This document shows, piece after piece, positions 1 to 8,097 of a stretch of DNA of 64,000 nucleotides. The position numbers and the translations under genes are program-made. Under the pieces are notes generated by a model. The model was given only the letters and a program-made list of their open reading frames with translations, was not told where the DNA came from and searched no databases. This DNA is from JACKNG01 sp050184115. GTDB lineage: Bacteria; Pseudomonadota; Gammaproteobacteria; Ga0077536. The DNA is taken from the NCBI GenBank assembly GCA_050184115.1, contig JBFXAQ010000007.1:186001-250000 (forward strand). The letters run 5' to 3'. How positions within the stretch are numbered: the stretch's first letter is position 1; the number at the start of each line of letters is the position of its first letter.

Positions 1-177
1 CGGGGAATGGATGGCGCGCGCCAGCACGCGGCCGAGCGCCGCGCGCAGGTGCAGGCGTTCGTGGCCTTCGATCACCTCGACGGCGGCCAGGATGCGCGCA
101 ACCGCCTCCGTGCAGCTCAGCGAGGCATGGTCGAAATCGTCGTCGCAGCTCGGGTCGCGTCGTGTCATGCGCGCCAT
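1..177 (-). CDS. moeA: Molybdopterin molybdenumtransferase MoeA, N-terminal part only
   Basis: This is the first 59 codons of a gene that continues past the left edge. The translation begins MARMTRRDPSCDDD and contains SCTEAVARILAAVE followed by ALGRVLARAIHSP, the N-terminal pattern of MoeA, which inserts molybdate into molybdopterin. The start codon overlaps the mobB stop by one base (TAATG). A second in-frame ATG lies three codons downstream, so the exact start is uncertain. It is the last visible gene of a minus-strand molybdenum cofactor operon. The catalytic domains are outside the window, so the call rests on the N-terminus plus context. Confidence 0.85.
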   Translation of the reverse strand, partial: MARMTRRDPSCDDDFDHASLSCTEAVARILAAVEVIEGHERLHLRAALGRVLARAIHSP

Positions 178-734
178 TATGCGTCGGTCGGGCTCGGTCG
201 CAAGGGGGTGAATCGCCGTGCCTGCTCGCGGACGAACGCGGCGATGGCGTCGGCGTCGTCGAGGTCGAGCACGGGGACTCCGACCTCGGGTGCGGGGTGC
301 TGGTTGGTCGCGAGAGCGATGACGTTGCCGGCGTCCCTGCACAGCGGTGCCTGGCCGAGTTCGTGGCGATGTACCTCGATGCGCGGGATGTCCTCGCGCC
401 GGAAGCCCTCGACCAACACGACGTCGAGCGCGCCGAGATCGAGGCGGAGGATGAGTTCGGTGAGCGGCGCATCGACCTCGCCGCCGGTGTCGACCATCAA
501 TGCCCAGCGTCCGGCTGAACCGAGCAGCATCTGCTGTGCGCCGGCCGCGCGCAGCAGGTAGCTGTCCTTGCCCGGCTGGTCGATGTCGAAGGGATGGTGG
601 GTGTGCTTGATGCACCCGATGCGCAACCCCGCCGCGGTCAGGCGCGGGATGATGGCGCGCAGCAGGGTCGTCTTGCCCGTGCCGCTGGTTGCGATGACGC
701 CGATCACGGCGACCCCTTCGACGTGTTCAAGCAT
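177..734 (-). CDS. mobB: Molybdopterin-guanine dinucleotide biosynthesis adaptor MobB
   Basis: A 185-residue P-loop protein starting MLEHVEGVAVIGVIATSGTG. The Walker A element SGTGKTTLL is at residues 17-25, followed by the MobB features KHTHHPFDID and a DVVLVEGFRRE strand-loop. MobB is a GTP-binding accessory protein that assists MobA in making the guanine dinucleotide form of the cofactor. The frame stays open upstream to 851, but that extension lies inside mobA and has no domain content, so the ATG at 734 is preferred. It overlaps the 3' end of mobA by eight bases and touches moeA, which suggests coupled translation. Confidence 0.93.
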   Translation of the reverse strand: MLEHVEGVAVIGVIATSGTGKTTLLRAIIPRLTAAGLRIGCIKHTHHPFDIDQPGKDSYLLRAAGAQQMLLGSAGRWALMVDTGGEVDAPLTELILRLDLGALDVVLVEGFRREDIPRIEVHRHELGQAPLCRDAGNVIALATNQHPAPEVGVPVLDLDDADAIAAFVREQARRFTPLRPSPTDA

Positions 735-1335
735 GGTCGTGCACTTGTCGTTCGGCGGCGGCCAGGTCGGCCGGCGAATTGATGTTGAGAAAGGCCGCGG
801 CAGCATCCTCGAAGTCGACCTCGACCAGGCGGTGCCGCGCGAACCAGGCATCGACCTTGCGCCCGCCTCCGGCGACGAATTCCGACAATGCCGGGGCCAG
901 GTCGACGTGGACGAGCGCGAAGACCGGCTGCAGGCGCCCGGCGCAGCGCACCGCGGCGATATCGGTCCCGGCGCTCGTCACGGCCGCGCACAGGCGCGGG
1001 ACGAGGTCGAGCGGCAGGAACGGGCTGTCACAGGCGGCCGTGCACAGCCATGGCGTGCGCGTTGCCTCGAGTGCCGCCAGGCAGCCAGCCAGCGGCCCCG
1101 CGTAGTCCGCCGGCTCAGCGTCACGCACCACGGCCATGCCGAGTTGCGCGTAATCGGCGAGGTTGCGATTGGCGTTGATCATCACGTGCGCGACCTGCGG
1201 GCGCAGGCGTTCGAGTACGTGGGCGACCAGAGGACGCCCGGCCAGCGGCAGCAGGCCCTTGTCGACGCCGTCGAAGCGTCGTCCGAGCCCCCCGGCCAGG
1301 ATGCAGCCGGTGACATCGTTGGCGGATACGGTCAT
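727..1335 (-). CDS. mobA: Molybdenum cofactor guanylyltransferase MobA
   Basis: A 202-residue nucleotidyltransferase that joins GMP from GTP to molybdopterin in the cytoplasm. The signature LAGGLGRRFDGVDKGLLPL sits near residues 13-31, and the family pattern AACDSPFLP near residue 100 supplies the metal-binding aspartate. Length matches the family (about 195-205). It lies between the transporter ATPase gene (6-base gap) and mobB (8-base overlap). MobA is needed for the DMSO-reductase class of enzymes; the cox-type hydroxylases downstream in this window normally use the cytosine form made by MocA, which I did not find here. Confidence 0.95.
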   Translation of the reverse strand: MTVSANDVTGCILAGGLGRRFDGVDKGLLPLAGRPLVAHVLERLRPQVAHVMINANRNLADYAQLGMAVVRDAEPADYAGPLAGCLAALEATRTPWLCTAACDSPFLPLDLVPRLCAAVTSAGTDIAAVRCAGRLQPVFALVHVDLAPALSEFVAGGGRKVDAWFARHRLVEVDFEDAAAAFLNINSPADLAAAERQVHDHA

Positions 1336-1341
1336 TGCGCT

Positions 1342-2070
1342 TCAGGACACTTCCGGCCGCGACGCCGGGCGCGCCAGCGGTATGACCGTGGCGGTCGCAG
1401 GTGGTGCCGTCACCAGCCGGCCGTCGGCCAGCAGCAGGCCATCGGCGTCGAGCACGGTCCGCGGCTCGGGGTCGTGCGAAGCGAACACCACACTCGATCC
1501 CCGCCGGCGCAAGTCATCGACCAGCGCATAGGTGCGGCGCCGGCTGTCGAGGTCCATGTTGGCGGTGATCTCGTCGAGCAGCAGCAGAGCGGGCGAGAGG
1601 ATGCGCGCGCGTACCAGCGCAACGCGTTGCTGCTCGCCTGCCGACAGTTGCCTCGCCGGCCGGTCCACGAGGTGTTCGAGCCCGGCCCAGGCCAGGGCGT
1701 CGCGGATCTCGAGGCGGCGTTGCCCGGGGTCGCGCCCGCGCAGTTTGAGGCCGTAGGAGACGTTGTCTTCGACGGTGCCGTCGAACAGGTAGGGCGCCTG
1801 GTGGAGGTAGACGTGACGCCCGCGGCAGAAGCGCGCAGCGGCACGCGGCGTCATCGTCGCCCCGAGGCAGCGGAAGACGCCGCTGGACGCCACCAGCAGG
1901 CCGGCCAGCAGTTTGAGCAGCGTGGTCTTGCCGGAGCCGTTGGGCCCGCCGAGCAGCAGCACCCGCCCGCGTTCGACCACCAGCCGTTCGATGTCCAGCA
2001 CGCGGCGCCGGTGGCGTGCGAAGCGCACGCCGACGAGTTCGACCAGCGCCGCGCCATCGTCGCGGTTCAC
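1342..2070 (-). CDS. tupC: Tungstate/molybdate-type ABC transporter ATP-binding protein
   Basis: A 242-residue ABC ATPase. Walker A GGPNGSGKTTLL is near residues 41-52, the signature LSAGEQQRVALVRA is in the middle and Walker B LLLLDEITANMD follows, with an H-loop in FASHDPE. Its start overlaps the permease stop by four bases (ATGA), so the two form one transporter. The permease belongs to the TupB family, and the position inside a molybdenum cofactor operon supports an oxyanion role. Whether tungstate, molybdate or both are carried cannot be read from the ATPase. There is no C-terminal Mop/TOBE domain of the ModC kind. Confidence 0.85.
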   Translation of the reverse strand: MNRDDGAALVELVGVRFARHRRRVLDIERLVVERGRVLLLGGPNGSGKTTLLKLLAGLLVASSGVFRCLGATMTPRAAARFCRGRHVYLHQAPYLFDGTVEDNVSYGLKLRGRDPGQRRLEIRDALAWAGLEHLVDRPARQLSAGEQQRVALVRARILSPALLLLDEITANMDLDSRRRTYALVDDLRRRGSSVVFASHDPEPRTVLDADGLLLADGRLVTAPPATATVIPLARPASRPEVS

Positions 2071-2768
2071 GACACGACCCGCCCGCCACCCTGGGCGTGG
2101 GCCAGGGCGAGATTGAGCAACAAGGCGAAGGTGAGCAGCACGCCACCGAGCGCGATGCCCTGGGCGAACTCACCTTTGGCGGTTTCGAGCGCGATCGCCG
2201 TCGGGATGTTGCGCGTGTGATGAAGGATGTTGCCGCCGACCATCATCGAACAGCCGACCTCGGCGATGATGCGGCCAAAGGCGGCGATGACGGCGGCCAG
2301 GAGACCGAAGCGCACCTCGTACATGACCGTGCGCGCGGCGCGCAGGCGCGAGGCGCCGAGGGTCAGGGCGGTCTCCCAGGCGCGCTGGTCGCTGCCCTGC
2401 AGCGCGCTGTGCGCCATCGCCACCAGCAGCGGCAGGCACAGCACGATCTGTCCGATGATCATCGCCCACTGGGTGAACAACAGATGCAGGCTGCCGGCCG
2501 GGCCGTTGCTCGACAGCACCAGGTAGCAGCTCAGGCCGACCACCACGGCGGGCACGGCCATCAGGGTGTTGACGGTGGTGACCAGCAAGCGGCGACCGGG
2601 AAATCGCGCGTAGGCCAGCACGAAGGCGGCGGCGAGTGCCAGCGGAATGGCGATGGCGATGGCGCGCAGCGATACCGAGAACGACACGCCGATAATCGAC
2701 CACAGCGTGGCATCGCCGGAGAACAGCAGGTGCATCGCTTGCGTGATGGCCGGGCCGAGATCGTGCAT
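2067..2768 (-). CDS. tupB: Tungstate/molybdate-type ABC transporter permease
   Basis: A 233-residue inner-membrane permease with about five to six hydrophobic helices. The BPD-transporter coupling loop reads EVRFGLLAAVIAAFGRIIAE, and the C-terminal block EVGCSMMVGGNI with HHTRNIPTAIALET is characteristic of TupB/WtpB-like tungstate permeases. It precedes and overlaps the ATPase gene. No periplasmic binding protein gene is present in this operon, which is unusual because TupA normally accompanies TupBC; it may be encoded elsewhere. Stop and start are well defined. Confidence 0.87.
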   Translation of the reverse strand: MHDLGPAITQAMHLLFSGDATLWSIIGVSFSVSLRAIAIAIPLALAAAFVLAYARFPGRRLLVTTVNTLMAVPAVVVGLSCYLVLSSNGPAGSLHLLFTQWAMIIGQIVLCLPLLVAMAHSALQGSDQRAWETALTLGASRLRAARTVMYEVRFGLLAAVIAAFGRIIAEVGCSMMVGGNILHHTRNIPTAIALETAKGEFAQGIALGGVLLTFALLLNLALAHAQGGGRVVS

Positions 2769-2878
2769 GACTCAGAGTGGGTCGGCGGGCGGCAGGCCCG
2801 CGCCCCGCCACGTTAGCGGCGGCCCGGGTTGCTGTCCACGAGCGCCGCGCGGCCGCCTGCCACCCCCCATGGGCGGGA

Positions 2879-3889
2879 TCAGCCGCCGGTGTGGCTCATG
2901 TGACGGAAGATCAGCGGCTGCTCGTGGAGATTGAAATCGTGGCCCTTGGGCTTGATGGCCATGGCTTCGACGATGGCGTGCTTGAGGCGATCGATGTCGC
3001 CCGGCCAGCTGCGCATGACCTGCTTGAGGTCGACCGAGTGTTCCTGGCCCAGGCACAGCAGCAGGCGGCCCTCGGCCGTGAGGCGCACGCGGTTGCAATC
3101 GCCGCAGAAATTGTGGCTGTGCGGGGAGATGAAACCGACCCGCGTGCCCGTCTCGGCGATACGGTAATAGCGCGCCGGCCCGCCGGTGGTCTCGGTGGTC
3201 GGGATGAGATCGTAGACGCGCTCGATCTCGGCCCGGATCTCGTCGCTCGCGATGTAGGCCTCGGCGCGGTCGTGGTCGCCGATGACGCCGAGCGGCATTT
3301 CCTCGATGAAGGCGATGTCCATGCCGCGCGCGGCGGCGAAACGGACCAGGGGTACGATCTCGTCGTCGTTGCGATTGCGCAGGATGACGCTGTTGATCTT
3401 GACCTTGTCGAAGCCTGCGGCGAGGGCCGCGTCGAGCCCGCGCAGCACCGGCGCAAGGTCGCCGGTGCGGGTCAGCCGATGGAAGCGTTCCACGTCGAGC
3501 GAGTCGAGGCTCACGTTGACCCGGCGTACGCCGGCCGCGCGTAACGGACCGGCCATGCGCGCGAGCTGCGAACCGTTGGTCGTGACCGTCAGCTCGTCGA
3601 GGCCGGGCAGGCGCCCGAGGTCGCCGAACAGCTTGATGACGTTGTTGCGCACCAGCGGTTCGCCGCCGGTGATACGGATCTTGCGCACGCCGAGTTCGGC
3701 GAATGCGCGCCCGGCCAGCGCCAGCTCCTCCAGCGTGAGGATGCGCGCGCGCGGCAGGAACTCCATGTCTTCCGCCATGCAGTAGACGCAGCGGAAATCG
3801 CAACGGTCGGTGACCGACATGCGCACGTAACTCACCACGCGGTCGAAACGATCGACGAGTTGCGGTGGAAACGGCGTGGTGGAGGTCAT
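2879..3889 (-). CDS. moaA: GTP 3',8-cyclase MoaA
   Basis: A 336-residue radical SAM enzyme that, with MoaC, turns GTP into cyclic pyranopterin monophosphate, the first step of molybdopterin synthesis. The radical SAM cysteines are C30, C34 and C37 in CDFRCVYC. The C-terminal second 4Fe-4S site is visible as NFCGDCNRVRL with a further cysteine in LLLCLG. The protein ends in the double glycine (SHTGG) that is essential in the family. It is the first gene of the minus-strand cofactor operon, 110 bases ahead of the permease gene. A TACAAT hexamer 35 bases upstream is a plausible -10 element. Confidence 0.97.
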   Translation of the reverse strand: MTSTTPFPPQLVDRFDRVVSYVRMSVTDRCDFRCVYCMAEDMEFLPRARILTLEELALAGRAFAELGVRKIRITGGEPLVRNNVIKLFGDLGRLPGLDELTVTTNGSQLARMAGPLRAAGVRRVNVSLDSLDVERFHRLTRTGDLAPVLRGLDAALAAGFDKVKINSVILRNRNDDEIVPLVRFAAARGMDIAFIEEMPLGVIGDHDRAEAYIASDEIRAEIERVYDLIPTTETTGGPARYYRIAETGTRVGFISPHSHNFCGDCNRVRLTAEGRLLLCLGQEHSVDLKQVMRSWPGDIDRLKHAIVEAMAIKPKGHDFNLHEQPLIFRHMSHTGG

Positions 3890-3923
3890 GGCATCTGCGG
3901 TTCACGACGTTCGAAGGCCGCAG

Positions 3924-3929
3924 ATTGTA
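3924..3929 (-). promoter_or_regulatory. Candidate -10 element of the moaA operon
   Basis: The minus strand reads GTGCTACAATCTG, an extended -10 (TGnTACAAT) that would give a leader of about 28 bases. No convincing -35 was found. A leader this short leaves no room for a molybdenum cofactor riboswitch. Confidence 0.4.
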
Positions 3930-3978
3930 GCACGCGGCCCCTGGCGAGAAGCCGCGAAGTCCACGCGGAAAAGCGTAT

Positions 3979-4446
3979 TCACCAGCAAATGTAGGGGCGT
4001 TCGAGCAAGCACACGTTGTAGTAGCGGCGGTCGTGCGAGACCTCCTCGCCGAGCCAGTCCGGGCGCTCGAAGGTTTCGTCCGCATGCGCCAGTTCGACCT
4101 CGGCAACGACCAGCCCGGCATTGGCGCCGTCGAACTCGTCGATCTCGAACACGTGCCCGCCGCGCGGCACGTAATGACGTGTCTTGCTCAGCGTGTGTCC
4201 GCCGCAGAGTTCCGCCAGCATGAGCTCGGCATCGGCGCGCGGAATGGCATATTCGAACTCGCGGCGTTCGATGCCGAGCGTCGCGCTCTTGATGTTCAGG
4301 CGTGCGTCCTCGCCCTCGATGCGCACGCGTACCGAGCATTCCGGGCGCGACGCCAGGTAGCCCTGGCACATGCGCACGGCGTGACTGACCTCGGCGCGCC
4401 AGCGGGCGTCGCGGAGGAGGAACTTGCGCTCGATCTCGATGCCCAT
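3979..4446 (-). CDS. CYTH domain protein (adenylate cyclase / triphosphatase superfamily)
   Basis: A 155-residue single-domain CYTH protein. It opens with the diagnostic MGIEIERKFLL (EIERK motif). Further charged tunnel residues are visible in VRVRIEGEDARLNIKS, the ERREFEY strand, KTRHYV and EIDEF, with VAEVELAHADE near the end. Such small bacterial CYTH proteins hydrolyse inorganic triphosphate or related substrates with a divalent metal. All expected acidic and basic positions seem present, so an active enzyme is likely, but the true substrate is unknown. It stands alone on the minus strand between moaA and the divergent permease gene. Confidence 0.9.
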   Translation of the reverse strand: MGIEIERKFLLRDARWRAEVSHAVRMCQGYLASRPECSVRVRIEGEDARLNIKSATLGIERREFEYAIPRADAELMLAELCGGHTLSKTRHYVPRGGHVFEIDEFDGANAGLVVAEVELAHADETFERPDWLGEEVSHDRRYYNVCLLERPYICW

Positions 4447-4566
4447 CGTGGAATGCCCGTGTTCGTCCTGTTGGAGGGCGAGTCTCGGCCAGCCGCGCCG
4501 CTACTGCAACGGCGCGTAGAATGGCGCCGGCGCGGCGCGGGCCGCGCGGCCAACGGGGGGCACTAC

Positions 4567-5850
4567 GTGAGTCGCGACACCGACGTTCTTTCCTGGCGGC
4601 AGGCGGTCAGTGTCTACGCCCACCCGCGGGTCGTCGCCATGAGCTTTCTCGGTTTCGCTGCCGGGCTGCCCTTCCTGCTGGTGTTCTCCACGCTGTCGGC
4701 CTGGCTCAGCGAGGGCGGCGTATCGCGCACCGCCATCGGCTTCTTCGCCTGGGTCGGTATCACCTATTCGGTCAAGGTACTGTGGGCACCGGTGATCGAT
4801 GCCCTGCCAATCCCGGGCCTGACCCGGGCCCTCGGACGGCGGCGCAGCTGGATGCTGGTCGGGCAGATCGGCGTCGCCACGGGACTGCTGCTGATGGCCG
4901 CGAGCGGCCCCGCCAACCTGCCGGCGCTCGGGCTCGCGGCCCTGCTGGTCGCCTTCTCGTCGGCGACCCAGGACATCGCCATCGACGCCTTCCGCATCGA
5001 TGCCGCCGATACCGCCTGGCAGGGCGCGATGTCGGCGGCCTACGTGTTCGGCTACCGGGTCGGCCTGCTGGTGGCGGGGGCCGGGGCGCTCTACCTCGCC
5101 GAGTACTTCGGCTGGGTCAAGAGCTACGTCGTCATGGCCGGCCTGATGGGCATCGGCGCGTTCACCGTGCTGCTGGTCGCCGAACCCGTCGGCAGCGCGC
5201 CGGCCACCATACGCCAGGCGGGCCTGCGCGCCTGGTTCGTCAATGCGGTGGTCGGTCCGTTCCGCGATTTCTTCGCGCGCCACGGCCGGCTCGCTGTCGC
5301 CATCCTGGCTTTCGTCGCCGTGTTCCGCCTGAGCGACATCGTCATGGGCATCATGGCCAATCCCTTCTACCTCGACCTCGGCTATTCCAAGGCCGAGATT
5401 GCGAGCGTCGCCAAGGTCTTCGGTTTCCTGATGAGCATCGCCGGCTCCGCCGTGTGCGGCATCCTGGTAGCGAAACTCGGCCTGATGCGCCCGCTGCTGC
5501 TCGGGGCGGTGGCCGTCGCGCTGACCAACCTGTTGTTTGCCGGACTCGCCGTGCTCGAGCCGCGCACGGTGTATCTCGCCGTGGTCATTTCAGCGGACAA
5601 CGTGTCGGGCGGGATTGCGGCGACGGCGTTGATCGCCTACCTGTCGAGCCTGACCAACAAGGCCTATACCGCGACCCAGTACGCGCTGTTCAGCTCGCTC
5701 ATGACCCTGCCCGGCAAGTTCGTCTCGGGTTTCTCCGGCGTGGTCGTCGACCAGGCCGGTTACGCGGTGTTCTTCGTACTCGCCGCGCTGCTCGGCCTGC
5801 CGGCCATCGTGCTGGTGCTGTGGCTGGCGCGCCAGGAATCCGTTCAGTGA
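4567..5850 (+). CDS. AmpG-like major facilitator permease
   Basis: A roughly 427-residue protein with about 12 hydrophobic helices. The N-terminal region (GFAAGLPFLLVFSTLSAWL), the KVLWAPVIDALPIPGLTRA loop and the SATQDIAIDAFRID block are typical of AmpG/PAT-type MFS carriers, which import anhydromuropeptides for cell-wall recycling or carry acetyl-CoA. The frame is open upstream into the CYTH gene on the opposite strand. I place the start at the GTG at 4567, preceded by a G-rich block, with ATG 4639 as an alternative. The stop overlaps the next start by one base (TGATG), coupling it to the phosphoesterase. The substrate is inferred, not shown. Confidence 0.85.
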   Translation: MSRDTDVLSWRQAVSVYAHPRVVAMSFLGFAAGLPFLLVFSTLSAWLSEGGVSRTAIGFFAWVGITYSVKVLWAPVIDALPIPGLTRALGRRRSWMLVGQIGVATGLLLMAASGPANLPALGLAALLVAFSSATQDIAIDAFRIDAADTAWQGAMSAAYVFGYRVGLLVAGAGALYLAEYFGWVKSYVVMAGLMGIGAFTVLLVAEPVGSAPATIRQAGLRAWFVNAVVGPFRDFFARHGRLAVAILAFVAVFRLSDIVMGIMANPFYLDLGYSKAEIASVAKVFGFLMSIAGSAVCGILVAKLGLMRPLLLGAVAVALTNLLFAGLAVLEPRTVYLAVVISADNVSGGIAATALIAYLSSLTNKAYTATQYALFSSLMTLPGKFVSGFSGVVVDQAGYAVFFVLAALLGLPAIVLVLWLARQESVQ

Positions 5851-6431
5851 TGGATACGGCGGTCGCGCGCTGGCCGGCGGCACGCCGCGTGGCACTACTG
5901 GCCGACACCCACGGCGCGCTCGCACCGGACCTCGTCGACGGGCTGACCGGTGCCGACCTCGTCGTGCATGCCGGTGACGTCGGCGCCGCCGCCGTGCTCG
6001 ACATCCTCGGCACGATCGCGCCGACCCTGGCAGTGCTGGGCAACAACGACACGCCGGCCAAGTGGCGTGCGAGCGAGCACGCGCGCCTGGCGGCCCTGCC
6101 GGCGGCGCTCGCCGTCGAACTCGCCGGTGGCCTGCTGGTCGTCGTCCACGGCCATCAATGGCCACGGGCCGACGTACGCCACGACCGGCTGCGCGCCGGC
6201 TGGCCCGCTGCGCGCCTCGTCGTGTACGGTCACAGCCACAGGCGGACCTGCGATGTCCACGGCCTGCCCTGGGTGGTCAACCCGGGCGCCGCCGGGCGCG
6301 CGCGGGCCCACGGTGGCGCCGGCTGGCTCGGACTGACCATCTCGCCGCGCGGCTGGTACCTCGCCGAGAATCGCTTCGCGCGCGAGGCGCACATTCCGTC
6401 ACGTTCCCGATCGACCCGAGGACCTTGCTGA
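5850..6431 (+). CDS. YfcE/MJ0936-type metallophosphoesterase
   Basis: A 193-residue calcineurin-like phosphoesterase. All family metal-site motifs are present in order: ALLADTHG (DxH), VVHAGDVG (GD), VLGNND (GNxD), VVHGHQW (GH) and VVYGHSHRR (GHxH). The fold is usually cytoplasmic and uses two divalent metals to cleave phosphodiesters or phosphomonoesters. It sits in a three-gene coupled run with one-base TGATG overlaps on both sides, so it is probably made in step with the AmpG-like permease and the beta-lactamase-fold enzyme. The natural substrate is unknown. The C-terminus is arginine/serine rich and unremarkable. Confidence 0.88.
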   Translation: MDTAVARWPAARRVALLADTHGALAPDLVDGLTGADLVVHAGDVGAAAVLDILGTIAPTLAVLGNNDTPAKWRASEHARLAALPAALAVELAGGLLVVVHGHQWPRADVRHDRLRAGWPAARLVVYGHSHRRTCDVHGLPWVVNPGAAGRARAHGGAGWLGLTISPRGWYLAENRFAREAHIPSRSRSTRGPC

Positions 6432-7480
6432 TGAACGACACCGACATCGCCGCGAGTACCTGCGAACTCGACCTGCTCGAACTACTCGTCGTGGTCGACA
6501 ACGAGACCGACACCCTGTCGAGCGTCGACGATGGCCTGCCGCAGGTGCCGGAGGCCGCGCGCCTCGCCGCGCGGCTGCCACCCTCGCGTCACCACGAGGG
6601 CCACGCCTGCACCACGGTGTTCGATCACCTGTGCTGTGCCTGCCACGGCTTCTCGGTGCTGCTGACCGGCCATCACGGCGGTGAATCCCGCAGCATGCTG
6701 TTCGATGTCGGCCCCTATGCCGATGTCTGGCTGGCCAATGCGCGCCGGCTCGATATCGACCTTGCGGCGATCGAGCGCGTGTTCCTGTCGCACTGGCATT
6801 GGGATCACAGCGGCGGTTTCCCTTCGGTCGTCGCGGCGATTGCCGATGCGCGGCGTCGGGCCGGACGGCCGGCGCCGGTCATCGATCTGCACCCCGACCG
6901 CCCCGACCAGCGTGGCGTGCAGTTGCCGAGCGGAACCCTGATCATGTTGCCGGAGGAGCCCGGCTTCGCCGCCATGGAAGCGGCCGGCGGGGTCGTCGAA
7001 CGCCATGCCGAAGCCCACGCCCTGGTCGACGGGTTCTTCTACGCCAGCGGCGCCATCCCGCGCGTGACGGCCTACGAGACCGGCCTGGTCGGCCACCACA
7101 GCTTCCGCGGTGACACCGCCGTCGCCGACCCGTTGATCATGGACGAGCGCTTCGTCGCCGGGCGGGTACGGGGGCGCGGGGTCAGCGTGCTGTCGGCCTG
7201 CTCCCATGCCGGCATCGTCAACGCCTGCCTCGGCGCGCAGGGGGCGTTTCCGGGCCAGGCCATCGACGTCGTCCTCGGTGGCTACCACCTCGCCGGCAAG
7301 GCAATGGAACTGCGCATCGACGACACCGTGGCCGATCTCGGCACGCGTATCGCGCCGCGCATCGTCGCGCCGGGCCACTGCACGGGCTGGCGGGCCAAGG
7401 CCGCGCTGGCGGCCGCTTTCGCACCCGGCCGCTATGCGCCGAGCGTGGTCGGGTCGAGCTACCGGCTGGCAGCGGTCTGA
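6431..7480 (+). CDS. Metallo-beta-lactamase-fold hydrolase
   Basis: A 349-residue protein with the metal motif SHWHWDHSGG (H121, H123, D125, H126). Further ligands are likely in SACSHAGIVNAC and the C-terminal APGHCTGW, a pattern seen in the 7,8-dihydropterin-6-methyl-4-(ribofuranosyl)aminobenzene 5'-phosphate synthase-related branch of the superfamily. It starts at an ATG overlapping the phosphoesterase stop by one base. The pairing of a phosphoesterase and an MBL enzyme with an AmpG-like permease suggests import and processing of a phosphorylated or cyclic metabolite, but this is inference. Confidence 0.85.
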   Translation: MNDTDIAASTCELDLLELLVVVDNETDTLSSVDDGLPQVPEAARLAARLPPSRHHEGHACTTVFDHLCCACHGFSVLLTGHHGGESRSMLFDVGPYADVWLANARRLDIDLAAIERVFLSHWHWDHSGGFPSVVAAIADARRRAGRPAPVIDLHPDRPDQRGVQLPSGTLIMLPEEPGFAAMEAAGGVVERHAEAHALVDGFFYASGAIPRVTAYETGLVGHHSFRGDTAVADPLIMDERFVAGRVRGRGVSVLSACSHAGIVNACLGAQGAFPGQAIDVVLGGYHLAGKAMELRIDDTVADLGTRIAPRIVAPGHCTGWRAKAALAAAFAPGRYAPSVVGSSYRLAAV

Positions 7481-7574
7481 TGCCCGTGTGCTAGGTGACG
7501 TGCCCGAACCGTGCTAGCGTGCACCGGCGGGTTCGGTCGCACGGCCCGCCAAGCCAAACAGGGGAGGGGGGAGC

Positions 7575-8075
7575 ATGGGCCTGGTCGGGGTAGTCCTGCT
7601 GTACGTCGGTGCAGTCTTGTTGGTCAACGGTATGGGTGGCCTCGGCCGCGTCGATGGCCGTTCGATGGCGGTGATGAATTTCATGGTCGGCGCACTGGCG
7701 CTGGTAGCGAGCCTGATGCAGTTGTTCCGGGCCGAGACCACCCAGGATTTCTTCGGCGTCGCGACGTTCTTCCTGTTCACGTTCACCTATCTCTACGTCG
7801 CCATCAGCATCTGGTTCGAACTCGACATGCGCGGTTTCGGCTGGTTCTGTTTCTTCGTCGCGCTGACGACCATCCCCTGCGCCATCGTCTTCTACAACGG
7901 CGGTGACCTGCGCTTCGGCACGTTCTGGCTGATCTGGGGCGTGCTCTGGTACATGTTCTACGAGGCCAACGTGCGCGCGCGCGATTTCGGCCGTGTCCTG
8001 CCGTTCGCGACCATCGGCGTCGGTGTCTTCACCTGCTGGATCCCCGGCCTGCTGGTACTCACCGACAACTGGTGA
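7575..8075 (+). CDS. AmiS/UreI family membrane channel
   Basis: A 166-residue integral membrane protein with about six helices. The N-terminus (MGLVGVVLLYVGAVLLVNGM) and the VMNFMVGALALVASLMQL segment match the AmiS/UreI family, whose members pass urea or short-chain amides across the inner membrane. A strong ribosome binding site (GGGGAGGGGGGAG) precedes the ATG. No urease or amidase gene lies nearby, so the solute is not evident. The DUF1499 gene follows after 22 bases. Confidence 0.88.
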   Translation: MGLVGVVLLYVGAVLLVNGMGGLGRVDGRSMAVMNFMVGALALVASLMQLFRAETTQDFFGVATFFLFTFTYLYVAISIWFELDMRGFGWFCFFVALTTIPCAIVFYNGGDLRFGTFWLIWGVLWYMFYEANVRARDFGRVLPFATIGVGVFTCWIPGLLVLTDNW

Positions 8076-8097
8076 GCACGTGCGGGGTCGCCGGCTC

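Noticed and set aside
3890..3978. Molybdenum cofactor riboswitch before moaA
   Set aside because: The gap is 89 bases and the likely -10 leaves a leader of about 28 bases, too short for that RNA.
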